From Rhizobacter sp964253025 (GTDB lineage Bacteria > Pseudomonadota > Gammaproteobacteria > Burkholderiales > Burkholderiaceae_C), in contig NZ_CAXUQC020000001.1 of NCBI RefSeq assembly GCF_964253025.1, forward strand, positions 3,100,001 to 3,164,000: a stretch of DNA of 64,000 bases, in the 5' to 3' direction. The position numbers and the translations under genes are program-made. Below are positions 16,245 through 24,519 of this stretch, in pieces (position 1 is the first letter of the stretch; every line of letters begins with the position of its first letter). The notes under the pieces are model-generated. The model worked only from the letters and a program-made list of their open reading frames with translations. It was not told the DNA's origin and ran no database searches.

Positions 16245-18440
16245 GTGGACAAGGAAAACGTGCTCGGGCACCGAGGAAGGTGGGGCGCGCGCGTCGGTTT
16301 CGTCGACCGGATGCGCCATTGGCTTTCAGCGGGTCTGTTGGTGGCGTTGGCAGGGTGCGGTGGCGGGGGCGGTGGAGCCACTCCCGCCGCCGTGACGGAA
16401 CCGCCCCGCCCCGAGGTGACCGTGTCGGCCGAACGCATGTCGGTGTCCACCGGTGGTGCAGGCGTCACACTCCACGCGACAGTCCGCAACAGCACCGAGA
16501 CGCCGCTCTGGGAACTGCAAGGTCCCGGCAGCCTCAGCACAGGCCAGGGGGCTTCGGTGATTTACCTGCCGCCCGATCCAGAGGAGCACAACGTTGCCGC
16601 CGAAGTCACGGTGACGGCCTCCTTGCCTTTCACCGGAGGCGGGCTTGGCCGTGTGACGCTGTCCTTGTCTCCCGTCGAGGTGCAGGGCCTGACCTGGACC
16701 CGCGCTCGCCCGCCGGCCGGGCGCTGGCGTGACGTCGCCTGGGCGAACGGCGCCTTCGTTGCGGTCGGCAGCTACACCGACGCCCAGTTGAGCGAAACCG
16801 TCGGACCCAGCGAAGGGCTGGTGATGTACAGCCGCGACGGATTGGCCTGGTCGCCACAGCGCTTGCCCGCAGGGACGAAACCTCTGGCAGGCGTCGCCTG
16901 GGGCGCCCAGGGGTGGCTCGCGGTGGGGGACTACGGTGCCCATTGGACCAGCGTCGACGGACAGTCGTGGTCCGAATTGCCCCGCGCGCCCATCACCGGC
17001 AATGTGCAGCAGGTGTTCCACGCCAACGGCATGTACGTCGTCGTCGCGGCGGACGGCACGCACGTGTCCCCGGATGGCCAGGTCTGGAGCCGGACTCTGT
17101 CCGGAGGCGGCGGTGCCATCGCGTACGGCAATGGCGTGTTCGTCGCGAGCAGCGATTCCTTCCTGGATCGGAGGACATGGGTCAGCACGGACGCGCTCGC
17201 GTGGACGCCGATTCCGACGGCGCCAGCGGGCATTCGGTCGATGGCATTCGGCAACGGGCGCTTCGTCGCCAGCTGGGGTGGATCCACACAGTTCATCAGC
17301 GTCGACGGGCAGAACTGGCGCCAGGTGAATGCCGGTGCCGACGTGGCGGGCCCCATCAATTTCGCAGGCGGCCTCTTCTTCGCGTCTGGCCAGCAATCGA
17401 TGTCCTATTCAAGCGACGGTGAGCAGTGGCTCACGCGCGTGGCGCCGGATCTGCACCACCACTTCGCGAAGGTGGCCGCGTCGCCGGACCGATACGTGCG
17501 CGTCTCCCGCCTCGGCGCGATCGGCTCGAGCGCCAACGGCAGCGATTGGGTGGACACCGTGGAAGGAAGCCCCGGTCACCTGCAATCCATCACCGTCGCG
17601 GACGGCCAGTTCGTGGCAGTCTCGAGCCGCGGCTGGGCCCTGGTCAGCGCCGACGGGCTGGCCTGGGAGCGCCGCCACCTCACCATCGGCCCGATGACCC
17701 GTTTCCTGGATGCTCGCGCCGTGGCGCATGGCGGCGGCGTCGTCGCGGCGTGCGGACAAGGGGTCGATCTGCGTGCCAATCCGGAGTGGGAAGAGCCTGG
17801 CGCCGCGGCCTTCACGTCGAGCAATGACGGGGGGCGAACGTGGACGCCGGCCCTTTCTGGCGAGGTCATCGGGATCTGCGCCAGCCTGGTCCACGACGGC
17901 CGCCGCTTCCTCGCGGTGACCACCGCCGGCGAGGTGCACGAAAGTCTCGATGGCTCGAGCTGGTCTCTGCTGGCACGCTTGAACGGTGATCCCATGGTCC
18001 AGGCCGTCGCGTTCGGCGGCGGCCGCTACATGGTCGTTGGCGATCGCGGGTTCGTGGCCACCAGCACGGACGGTCAGACATGGACCGAACAGGGGGCCGT
18101 CGGTGTTCCCTTGAACGCGGTGGGCTACAACCTGCGGGCCGTCATCCACGCGGCGGGACGGTTCATCGCCGTCGGCCCGTTTGCACTGGAGAGCCCGGAC
18201 GGCATCTCTTGGACACCGCTCTACATGCCGGCCGGCGCGGGGGGTCTCCTCGCACTTGCCCATGGACAGGACCGGTATGTGTTTTCGAGTGAGAGCGGCC
18301 AGGTGGTCACCGGCTCCGGCGGGCCGAAGTGGCACCTGCGGGACAGCGGCGTCACCGGTCGATTGCTGGCCGTCGCTTTCGGGAACGGACGTTTCGTTGC
18401 CGTCGGCCACAACGGGGTGGCGACGGTGTCGTCTCGCTGA
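16245..18440 (+). CDS. large lipoprotein with beta-propeller (sialidase/WD-like) repeats
   Basis: 731 residues. A lipobox (LLVALAGC, followed by a GGGGGG run) marks an outer-membrane or periplasmic lipoprotein. After an Ig-like region (about 55-145) the rest is 10 or more repeats of the form AYGNGVFVASS...WVSTDALAWTPI, that is a hydrophobic strand with GxG-FVAVG followed by S-DG-xxW. This pattern is a beta-propeller as in sialidase-like or photosystem-assembly-like proteins. It is the only plus-strand gene between 0.4 and 20 kb and lies between two same-orientation IS21 ends. Ligand unknown. An ATG at 16311 directly before the signal peptide is the alternative start. Confidence 0.75.
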   Translation: MDKENVLGHRGRWGARVGFVDRMRHWLSAGLLVALAGCGGGGGGATPAAVTEPPRPEVTVSAERMSVSTGGAGVTLHATVRNSTETPLWELQGPGSLSTGQGASVIYLPPDPEEHNVAAEVTVTASLPFTGGGLGRVTLSLSPVEVQGLTWTRARPPAGRWRDVAWANGAFVAVGSYTDAQLSETVGPSEGLVMYSRDGLAWSPQRLPAGTKPLAGVAWGAQGWLAVGDYGAHWTSVDGQSWSELPRAPITGNVQQVFHANGMYVVVAADGTHVSPDGQVWSRTLSGGGGAIAYGNGVFVASSDSFLDRRTWVSTDALAWTPIPTAPAGIRSMAFGNGRFVASWGGSTQFISVDGQNWRQVNAGADVAGPINFAGGLFFASGQQSMSYSSDGEQWLTRVAPDLHHHFAKVAASPDRYVRVSRLGAIGSSANGSDWVDTVEGSPGHLQSITVADGQFVAVSSRGWALVSADGLAWERRHLTIGPMTRFLDARAVAHGGGVVAACGQGVDLRANPEWEEPGAAAFTSSNDGGRTWTPALSGEVIGICASLVHDGRRFLAVTTAGEVHESLDGSSWSLLARLNGDPMVQAVAFGGGRYMVVGDRGFVATSTDGQTWTEQGAVGVPLNAVGYNLRAVIHAAGRFIAVGPFALESPDGISWTPLYMPAGAGGLLALAHGQDRYVFSSESGQVVTGSGGPKWHLRDSGVTGRLLAVAFGNGRFVAVGHNGVATVSSR

Positions 18441-18450
18441 GACGGGGGGG

Positions 18451-18483
18451 CACTGCGGGCTGCCGGCTCGGCTGCCCGCAGTG
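18451..18483 (+). terminator. hairpin after the propeller lipoprotein gene
   Basis: CACTGCGGGC pairs perfectly with GCCCGCAGTG across a 13-base loop, 10 bp after the stop codon. There is no T-run, so it may act weakly or only as a 3-prime stabiliser. Confidence 0.45.
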
Positions 18484-18830
18484 GCACGCCTCAATGGCCT
18501 TTGGTGTCAGTGCTTCCAACGCTTCTGGCTTCAGCGGCCGGAGGGATAGAACGGGACACGCCTCACGACGTGCGCTGAGTATTCAGCTGACGAGAACGAG
18601 AGCCCCGGCGAAACGGCGCGCTGGTGAAAGGGCTGACCAGCAGTTGGGCCAACAGAGTTGGCTTCACGTGAGTAGAGAGTCTAGCTGCGGCAAGCTTCTG
18701 TTGTCTAGAGGTGAGGGGCTCAAGTGCAGCGAGCATCTGAGCGGGCTGCGAGCGCCGTCGCCCCAGGCTCTCCGGCGCGGGGGAGAGCCGGCCTGCTGAG
18801 CTCAGCCTCCGCGCGCTGTTCTGCACGCCC
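18484..18830. other. 347-bp gap between lipoprotein gene and IS21 end
   Basis: No convincing gene. Base patterns resemble the non-coding parts of cassettes but no attC core pair is clear. Confidence 0.35.
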
Positions 18831-18868
18831 GATGGCCACCCCAAACTGCTCCAGGCAGGATGGGGCAA

Positions 18869-19633
18869 TTATGCGGGGTCTGAGGTGATGGCCAGCCGCG
18901 CGGCGGCCTCCTTGAGCCGGTAGCTCCTGCCCTCGAACTCGAGCATCGCGCAGCGGTGCATCAGCCGGTCCAGGACGGTGGTGACCATGGTCGCGTCGCC
19001 GAGGTATCGGCCCCAGTCCTGCACAATGCGGTTGGAGGTGATGACGACTGACCGGCGCAGCTTGTAGCGCTGGTGCACGAGGGTCTGCAGCAGATCGGCG
19101 GCGTGCTCGCTGATACGCCGGGGGAGGAACAGATCGTCGAGTACCAGGAGGTCGGCGCTCACCCACCTCTTGAGCTGCCGCGCGCGTTCCTCGGTGTCGG
19201 CGATGCCATAGCGCGCGAACGCGCTGTCGGCCTCGACGTAGCAGACGTCGTAGCCCTGCAAGGTGGCCTGGTAGGCCACGGCCTTGGCGATGTGGCTCTT
19301 GCCCGTGCCGGGCTTGCCGACGATCAGCGCGTTGGCCCCTTCTCCGACGAACTTCAACGTGTGCCGCTCGAAGCAGGCCGCCCGCGGCAGCTTCGGGTTG
19401 AAGCGCCAGTCGAAGTCGGCAACCTGCGGCCGCTCGTCCAGCCCGGAGAGCTTGAAGCGCCGCGCCATCAGTCGACTCCGACGACGATCCATTTCGTCCT
19501 GCAGCAGTGCGGCCAGCGTGTCCATGAAGGGCTCCTGGGCGGCCTGGGCCTGCATCACGCGGGTCTGCAGGGTCTCGGCCATGCCCGAGAGGCGCAGCTT
19601 GCGCAGTGTGAGTTCGATGTCGTTCGTGTTCAT
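18869..19633 (-). CDS. istB: IS21 helper ATPase IstB
   Basis: 254 residues, full length. IstB is the AAA+ ATPase that assists the IstA transposase in target choice. Walker A is GKPGTGKSHIA near residue 105, Walker B is ADLLVLDDLFL near 160, and VVITSNR is the sensor-type segment. The N-terminal LRKLRLSGMAETLQTR is typical. It overlaps istA by 4 bp, so the two were translationally coupled. Confidence 0.95.
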   Translation of the reverse strand: MNTNDIELTLRKLRLSGMAETLQTRVMQAQAAQEPFMDTLAALLQDEMDRRRSRLMARRFKLSGLDERPQVADFDWRFNPKLPRAACFERHTLKFVGEGANALIVGKPGTGKSHIAKAVAYQATLQGYDVCYVEADSAFARYGIADTEERARQLKRWVSADLLVLDDLFLPRRISEHAADLLQTLVHQRYKLRRSVVITSNRIVQDWGRYLGDATMVTTVLDRLMHRCAMLEFEGRSYRLKEAAARLAITSDPA

Positions 19634-20613
19634 GCGAAGAGGTCTCCTTGAGGGATGGACGCGGCAGCCATGGCGAACAGGTCGCCGTACTCTTGCGGGC
19701 TGCGGATGAGGTCGTGGTTCTGCGTGGTCACCGACGCCTGCGCGGCGTCCGCCGCGGCCTCGTCCATGCGCTGCAGCGCAGCGGCCACCAAGCGCTCGGT
19801 GATGGCCTTCACGTGGCGGTAGCTGTGCAGGCCGTCGTCAAGCGCCTGCGCGCACGCGGCGTCCACCATCTGCCGTGGGTAGCGGTCGGCCAAGTGAACG
19901 ATGCCCCACAGCTTGCGTTGGCCCACTCGACCCTCGATGGCGAACAGCATCTGGCACAGCCGCGCGGCCTGCGCGCCGATGGCGTTGGCCTGCTTCAGGA
20001 TCGAGCGCGTCTCACGCGAGGGGTTGAAGACGCGCTCGGCCTCCGGCAGCACCACAGTGCCGGGTCGCTCGGCGCGCGCATGCGTGCGTAGCAGCGCCTG
20101 GGTCTGCGGGTCACGGATCTCCAGTCGACGCTCGTACAGCCGCACCAGCACCTTCGTGCCGATGGTGGCTGGCCGTGCTGCGTAGCTGCAGTGATCGACG
20201 CGCACACAGCCGTCATCCCAGATCGTGCGCTGCTGGTCGGTGAAGTACTGCATCGGCCACTCGGCCAGCGGCTGCAGGTGGGCGCGTTCCTCCTCGAACA
20301 TGGCCTGCACCTGCCGGCGCTCTGAACCATGGATGCGCGAGGCAGCCCACTTGCTCTCCCAGTGTTCCAGGTAGGCGTTCTGCTCCTCGATGGTCTCGAA
20401 CCGTTTGCCCTTGAGCGCCGTGGCCTGCGTGTGGCCGATGGCGTTCTCCACGGTGCCTTTGCGGTTGGGGTCACGCACCCGCGCCGGGTCGGCCACGACC
20501 TCGTAGTGGGCCAGCGTTGCGGCGTATACCGGGTTGAGCAGCGGCTCGTAGAGATCCGGCTTGAGCACGCCTTCCTTGAGGTTGTCCAGCACCACATAGC
20601 GGCACGAGCCCCC
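19630..20613 (-). pseudogene. istA: IS21 transposase IstA, 5-prime part lost
   Basis: Only the C-terminal part remains, starting at VVLDNLKEGVLKPDLYEPLLN, which in full IstA follows the second catalytic aspartate. RDPNRKGTVENAIGHTQ carries the final catalytic glutamate region. The N-terminal helix-turn-helix and most of the DDE core are missing because the IS407-type element interrupts at 20614. Cannot catalyse transposition. Confidence 0.85.
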
Positions 20614-20678
20614 TGACCTGCCCGGTTTCTTCGGACCAATAATTTCTAGGAAGATGGCTCCCCATCCGAGAGGAGCCC

Positions 20679-20942
20679 ATGAGAAAGAGTCGATTCACTG
20701 AAGAGCAGATGGTCGCCATCCTGCGAGAGGCCGACAGCACGAGCGTCGGCGAGGTCGCCAAGAAGCACAAGGTCAGCGAGGCGAGCATCTATGCCTGGCG
20801 CAAGCACTTTGGCCAGCTGGAGGCTGCCGACGTCAAGCGGTTGAAGGCACTGGAGCTGGAGAACGGCCGCCTGAAGAAGCTGCTCGCCGAGGCGGCGCTC
20901 GACATCGAGGTGCTCAAGGAGATCAACGCAAAAAAATGGTGA
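20679..20942 (+). CDS. IS3-family transposase OrfA (IS407-type)
   Basis: 87 residues. MRKSRFTEEQMVAILREAD and VAKKHKVSEASIYAWRKHFG form the helix-turn-helix; LKALELENGRLKKLLAEAALD is the leucine zipper. The gene ends in an A7 run (CGCAAAAAAATGG) where ribosomes can slip to make OrfAB. Confidence 0.95.
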   Translation: MRKSRFTEEQMVAILREADSTSVGEVAKKHKVSEASIYAWRKHFGQLEAADVKRLKALELENGRLKKLLAEAALDIEVLKEINAKKW

Positions 20943-21787
20943 GCCCGCAGAGCAGGCGCCAGCAGGTAGACCTCGCATGCCAGCGAGGCCTGTCCAAGCG
21001 GCGAGCCTGTGGGCTGATCGGAATGGCGAGGTCGACATTGAGCTACGAACCCACATTGCCAGCTAAGGACGCGCCCATCGTCGCTGCCATGCGCGAGCTG
21101 TCCGGGCAGTACCCACGCTATGGCTACCGGCGCATTCGCATTTTCCTGCGCCGTCGAGGCTTCGAGCTGAGCTGGTCGCGCACGCATCGCATCTGGCGCC
21201 AAGCAGAGCTGCTCCTGCCCAAGCGGCGCCCGAGGCGCCGGATCGCTGCAGGCAGGCCTCGGGCGCACACGCCGTTCAAAGCGAACATGGTTTGGGCCTA
21301 TGACTTCGTGTTCGACACGACGGCCGCAGGGCAGCAGATCAAGTGCCTGACGGTTGTGGACGAGTACACCCGTGAATGCCTCGCCATCGACGTCGCGGGG
21401 TCCATCAGATCGGCCCGTGTGATAGAGGTGCTGACGCGCTTGGTTAGCCTGCACGGTGCGCCGTTGTTCATGCGTTCGGACAACGGCCCCGAATTCGTCA
21501 GCCACGCCATCCTCGAGTGGATCGCCCAGGCGGGCATCGCGACGTCCCTGAGCGATCCCGGCAAGCCGTGGCAGAACGGAACCGACGAGAGCTTTAACGG
21601 CAAGTTCCGGGACGAGTGCCTCTCGCTGGAGTGGTTCCGCTCACGCCGAGAGGCGGCGGTCGTCATTGAGGCTTGGCGTCGCCACTACAACGCAGTCCGC
21701 CCGCACAGCAGTCTGGAGTACTTGACCCCGAACGAGTTCAAACAGCAATATCGCCCCGTCCCCAACCGAGCCGTCCTCCAGGAATGA
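20936..21787 (+). CDS. IS3-family transposase OrfB (IS407-type)
   Basis: 283 residues with the rve/DDE domain: WAYDFVFDTTAAG gives the first aspartate, FMRSDNGPEFVS the second, and NGTDESFNGKFRDE the glutamate. The N-terminal RACGLIGMARSTLSY and YPRYGYRRI are the HTH-21 part. ATG overlaps the orfA stop (ATGGTGA). All catalytic residues are in place. Confidence 0.95.
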   Translation: MVSPQSRRQQVDLACQRGLSKRRACGLIGMARSTLSYEPTLPAKDAPIVAAMRELSGQYPRYGYRRIRIFLRRRGFELSWSRTHRIWRQAELLLPKRRPRRRIAAGRPRAHTPFKANMVWAYDFVFDTTAAGQQIKCLTVVDEYTRECLAIDVAGSIRSARVIEVLTRLVSLHGAPLFMRSDNGPEFVSHAILEWIAQAGIATSLSDPGKPWQNGTDESFNGKFRDECLSLEWFRSRREAAVVIEAWRRHYNAVRPHSSLEYLTPNEFKQQYRPVPNRAVLQE

Positions 21788-21865
21788 ATGGCTCGAAGAA
21801 GCCGAGCAGGTCAATCCTACCGAGGTGCGTGGCTGATGGGCATCCAAGAGGCTGCCGGAGTTCCA

Positions 21866-22120
21866 TTACTGACCCCACGCGTTTTCGGGTCGGGTAACGA
21901 TCGTGGGATGGCTGGCGCGGACGGCTGACCATTCTTCTTGCTCCAACTTGGTCGGCCAGTGAAAGAACGTCCGCGCTGGCGCGGCTAGCCTGGCTTCCGA
22001 CTCGTCGACTTCGCCAAACTCTTCGTGAATCTGGGCTTGCTTGAATGCCTCGAACATCGCTACGAGCGGCGGATACAGGTCAAGGCGGTCACTCCTGAAG
22101 CGGATGCCGAACGATTCCAT
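21866..22120 (-). CDS. hypothetical small cassette protein
   Basis: 84 residues, soluble and charged, starting MESFGIRFRSDRLDLYPPLVAMFEAF. No family recognised. It lies left of the degenerate attC at 22135-22192, so its start side is a cassette junction; its own attC would have been on the left, where the IS407-type element now ends at 21813. Confidence 0.45.
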   Translation of the reverse strand: MESFGIRFRSDRLDLYPPLVAMFEAFKQAQIHEEFGEVDESEARLAAPARTFFHWPTKLEQEEWSAVRASHPTIVTRPENAWGQ

Positions 22121-22134
22121 TGTGGACCTCCGAC

Positions 22135-22192
22135 GCCTGACGTTTGACGAAGTCAGCGCCGTCAGGCGTTCGCTTCAAGAAAGGGTGAAAGC
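22135..22192 (-). repeat. attC site, short and degenerate
   Basis: Left GCCTGACGTTTGACGAAGTC copies the conserved left part of the other sites; right CGCTTCAAGAAAGGGTGAAAGC corresponds to CGCTTGAGGGATGGGTTAGGC. The central loop is shortened, giving 58 bp. Leftmost clear site of the array. Confidence 0.6.
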
Positions 22193-22230
22193 TCATTTCA
22201 TGATCTTGCCCCTGCATTCCCGGACGCAGC

Positions 22231-23169
22231 CTATGCGCAATGTAGCGCCGGTTGTTCGAGCTGAGCGCGGCGGGATTGCTCAGCAAGGTGCCGCCTGAAC
22301 TCGCGCGGCGATTTCATCTTCAGGCTCGAGTGCGGGTGTATCTCGTTGAAGTGTTCGAACGCGGCCGGAAGCTGCGCCAGCACGACGACGGCATCGCTCA
22401 GGTCCATCCGGCTGACGTAGTCGCGCTTGAACGTGTTCACGAAGCTCTCGGCCATGCCGTTGCTCTGAGGGCTGCAGACCGGCGTGTTGATCGGCTTGAG
22501 TCCCAGCGACCTGGCCACGTTCCTCGTAGCGTGAGCGATGTACGCGCTGCCGTTGTCGCTGAGGAACTCCAGCGTGTGCGTGGCAGGGATCGCCTCAACG
22601 CTGCCGAAGCGCTTCTCCACGGCCTCGATGAGCATTTCGCAGACCGGCTCGCCAGGCAGGCCCTTGCCGTTCCACGCGCGGAAGGCAAGGATCTCTCGAT
22701 CACAGCAGTCCTTCGCGAAGGTCGCCGTCACCGTCTCGCCGGAGTCGCACTTGATCTCGAACCCGTCGGAACACCAGCGCAGATCGCTCGCCGGCACCGC
22801 GACCTTGCCCTCATGAGGCCTGCTGGACTGGCGACGCCTTGGGGCTCTGGGCAGCAGCAGCCCGCTGCCGGACATCACGCGGTACGCGCGCTTTGGATTC
22901 ACGCGCGCTCCGCCGACCCTCGCGCGTTGGCGGTTCACCAGCGCGCAAGCGCGCCGATAGCCGTAGCTGGGCAACGCAGCGATCTGCTCGCGGATGTCCG
23001 TCAGCAACTGCTCGTCGGTGTCGGGCGTTCGCTGCGTGCGGCCATCGGCCCACGACTCGGATCGGTTCGCGCGTGCATGAACGTTTGATCGCGCCAAACC
23101 GAGTGCCTCGCACACGCGCGTCATTCCTCGTCCCCGGGCAACAAGGGCGAGCGCGCAATCCACTTTTTT
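22231..23169 (-). CDS. IS3-family transposase OrfB (IS2-type)
   Basis: DDE transposase expressed as OrfAB by -1 slippage at the A7 run near 23165. LRWCSDGFEIKCDSG, LEFLSDNGSAYIA and NGMAESFVNTFKRDY carry D, D and E. IAALPSYGYRRACALVNR is the HTH-21 segment. An internal start (MTRVCEALGL) lies at 23124 if made alone. Intact. Confidence 0.9.
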   Translation of the reverse strand, partial: KKVDCALALVARGRGMTRVCEALGLARSNVHARANRSESWADGRTQRTPDTDEQLLTDIREQIAALPSYGYRRACALVNRQRARVGGARVNPKRAYRVMSGSGLLLPRAPRRRQSSRPHEGKVAVPASDLRWCSDGFEIKCDSGETVTATFAKDCCDREILAFRAWNGKGLPGEPVCEMLIEAVEKRFGSVEAIPATHTLEFLSDNGSAYIAHATRNVARSLGLKPINTPVCSPQSNGMAESFVNTFKRDYVSRMDLSDAVVVLAQLPAAFEHFNEIHPHSSLKMKSPREFRRHLAEQSRRAQLEQPALHCA

Positions 23170-23513
23170 TCGGCGGCGTACTCCACTGCTTCCTTGAGGA
23201 TCTCGTTCTCCAAGGTCTTCTTGCCGAGCACGCGCTGCAGCTTCGCGATCTCCACCCGCGCCGCGGCCAGCTCCGACGCCGGGACCACGGCCTCGCCGGC
23301 GGAGACGGCCGTCAGAGCACCTTGCCGTTCGAGCTTGCGCCACTGGAACAGCAGGCTGGCCGACACGCCTTCCTGTCGGGCCACGAGCGACACGCTCATG
23401 CCGGGCTCGTACGTGCGCTTCACCAGCGCGGCCTTCTCGACCAGGGACCAACGCCTGCGGCGCTGGTCCCTCGTGATGACCTCGATGGTCTCCGTATGCC
23501 TAGTCATACTCAC
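23121..23513 (-). CDS. IS3-family transposase OrfA (IS2-type)
   Basis: 130 residues. WSLVEKAALVKRTYEPGMS and VARQEGVSASLLFQWRKLE form the helix-turn-helix; ASELAAARVEIAKLQRVLG the zipper. It ends shortly after AAEKKW, where GCCGAAAAAAAGTGG provides the slippery A7 for the fused OrfAB. Confidence 0.9.
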   Translation of the reverse strand: MSMTRHTETIEVITRDQRRRRWSLVEKAALVKRTYEPGMSVSLVARQEGVSASLLFQWRKLERQGALTAVSAGEAVVPASELAAARVEIAKLQRVLGKKTLENEILKEAVEYAAEKKWIARSPLLPGDEE

Positions 23514-23578
23514 AGTCCTATTCCTATCCGTAAGATAAGCGATAGGCTGCGTCCGGTCATTCAGGGGGCCAGCTCATT

Positions 23579-23839
23579 TCAGTCCCCTTGTAGGTGCGGC
23601 GGATTCTCTGCGTTCTGCCAACTCGCCGGGTCTGCGCCCTGCCCCAACCGCGATTTTCCCGGGAAGCGTTGCCCCCACAAGAACAAGCCGACGACAAGCC
23701 CCCCAGCTACCGGTACCAACCAAACGATGCACAACTGGGCTACTACCTGCCCGTGACTGTACAGATGACTCTTGGCAACAGCGGTGGACACGGCGACGTT
23801 TGCGACCGCCAGCAAGAGGAGCGGAACGAGCCAGGTCAT
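23579..23839 (-). CDS. small two-helix membrane protein (cassette gene)
   Basis: 86 residues from the ATG at 23839. Two hydrophobic segments: LVPLLLLAVANVAVSTAV and LCIVWLVPVAGGLVVGLFLW, then a basic tail. The TGA stop uses bases of the TTTCA target of the IS2-type element, so the insertion left the protein unchanged. The attC at 23848 lies on its start side. No family recognised. Confidence 0.55.
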   Translation of the reverse strand: MTWLVPLLLLAVANVAVSTAVAKSHLYSHGQVVAQLCIVWLVPVAGGLVVGLFLWGQRFPGKSRLGQGADPASWQNAENPPHLQGD

Positions 23840-23847
23840 TCGGTCTG

Positions 23848-23919
23848 TTCTAACGTTTGATATGAGGCACGTGCAGGGGCGAGAGCCCTGGGACCTGCCG
23901 CGCATTGGAAGGGTCAGGC
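23848..23919 (-). repeat. attC site
   Basis: 72 bp from TTCTAACGTTTGATATGAGG to GGAAGGGTCAGGC, with a GGGCGAGAGCCC central stem. Slightly shorter than the common type. Confidence 0.8.
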
Positions 23920-24437
23920 ATCACTGCCCGGAGCGGCGTGGCAATGCCAACCATGGCCAAGAGAGGAACGAGCCACGAAAACAGCAGGGTCGCCTCGGCG
24001 ATGCCTAGGCGCCGGAAGCCCCCGCCTCCAGGCCCACCCCACCCAGTGAGAAAGTGGTGGACCATTGCCCCGCACGCGACCGCCACGGCCAAGCCTACAA
24101 GACCGCCGACGAATGCTCTTTGGTACCAATACCCTTTGATTCCTGATCGCGTCAGCAAGCGGAAGATTCCTCCGAAGCACAAGCCGAGGAATGCAATGAC
24201 GAGAAGCAGTGGTGAGACTTCAAGCAGATCTCTCGGGTGCCTCGCAAGCGGCAGTGTTGAGAGAAGAAGGAGGGCAGACGGCAGAGCCCACAGGGCAGCG
24301 CAGACGATTGGGCGTGGCAAGTGTTGGAGCCGATGCGATTGCAAGATCCAGCGGCAGCCGAAGAATGCTGTGCATGCAGCAGCCATCAGGGCAAGAAGAA
24401 AGAGTACGAGCGCAGGACTCGCTGCGGTGTCGCTCAT
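23850..24437 (-). CDS. membrane protein whose C-terminus is encoded by its attC
   Basis: 195 residues from ATG 24437. Five or so membrane segments (ALVLFLLALMAAACTAFFG, IVCAALWALPSALLLLSTL, SPLLLVIAFLGLCFGGIF, VGGLVGLAVAVACGAMV, ATLLFSWLVPLLAMVGI). The frame has no stop before the attC at 23848-23919, so the last 23 residues (starting PDPSNARQVPG) are translated attC; the stop is in the core. Function unknown. Confidence 0.6.
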   Translation of the reverse strand: MSDTAASPALVLFLLALMAAACTAFFGCRWILQSHRLQHLPRPIVCAALWALPSALLLLSTLPLARHPRDLLEVSPLLLVIAFLGLCFGGIFRLLTRSGIKGYWYQRAFVGGLVGLAVAVACGAMVHHFLTGWGGPGGGGFRRLGIAEATLLFSWLVPLLAMVGIATPLRAVMPDPSNARQVPGLSPLHVPHIKR

Positions 24438-24440
24438 GAT

Positions 24441-24518
24441 GAACAACGCTCGAGATGGGCCGCGGGACGCGGTGGGTGCAGCCCACCGTGGCACGTCCGC
24501 TCGATTGAAGGGTTACGC
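24441..24518 (-). repeat. attC site, left core worn
   Basis: 78 bp. Right end AGGGTTACGC, interior GCGGGACGCGGTGGGTGCAG and CCCACCGTGGCACGTCCGCTCG match the common type; left core is GAACAACGC instead of GCCTAACGT. Confidence 0.8.
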
Positions 24519-24519
24519 G

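Larger units (their letters stand above)
18831..20613 (-). mobile_element. IS21-family element, truncated at its istA end
   Basis: One terminus (18831 onward) is present with the GGCCACCCCAAACTGCTCCAG repeat. istB is complete, istA is cut after its C-terminal 320 or so codons where the IS407-type element begins. The other terminus and the istA catalytic part are missing, and what follows the IS407-type element is not istA, so a deletion accompanied or followed that insertion. Not autonomous. Confidence 0.85.
20614..21813 (+). mobile_element. IS3-family element, IS407-type, intact
   Basis: 1200 bp. Terminal inverted repeats of 25 bp with 4 mismatches: TGACCTGCCCGGTTTCTTCG at 20614 and, in reverse complement, TGACCTGCTCGGCTTCTTCG ending at 21813. 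Two overlapping ORFs. The four bases on each side (CCCC and ATCC) do not match, so no target duplication remains. Confidence 0.9.
22201..23576 (-). mobile_element. IS3-family element, IS2-type, intact, with 5-bp target duplication
   Basis: 1376 bp. Ends TGATCTTGCCCCTGCATTCC at 22201 and, in reverse complement, TGAGCTGGCCCCCTGAATGA ending at 23576, both continuing into CGGACGCAGCCTAT. The target TTTCA is duplicated at 22196-22200 and 23577-23581. Orf A and B are in the minus direction with an A7 slippage site. Confidence 0.92.

Noticed and set aside
16039..20613. A composite IS21 transposon carrying the lipoprotein gene
   Set aside because: Only same-orientation copies of one terminus are visible and the second element lacks its transposase end, so a functional composite cannot be shown.
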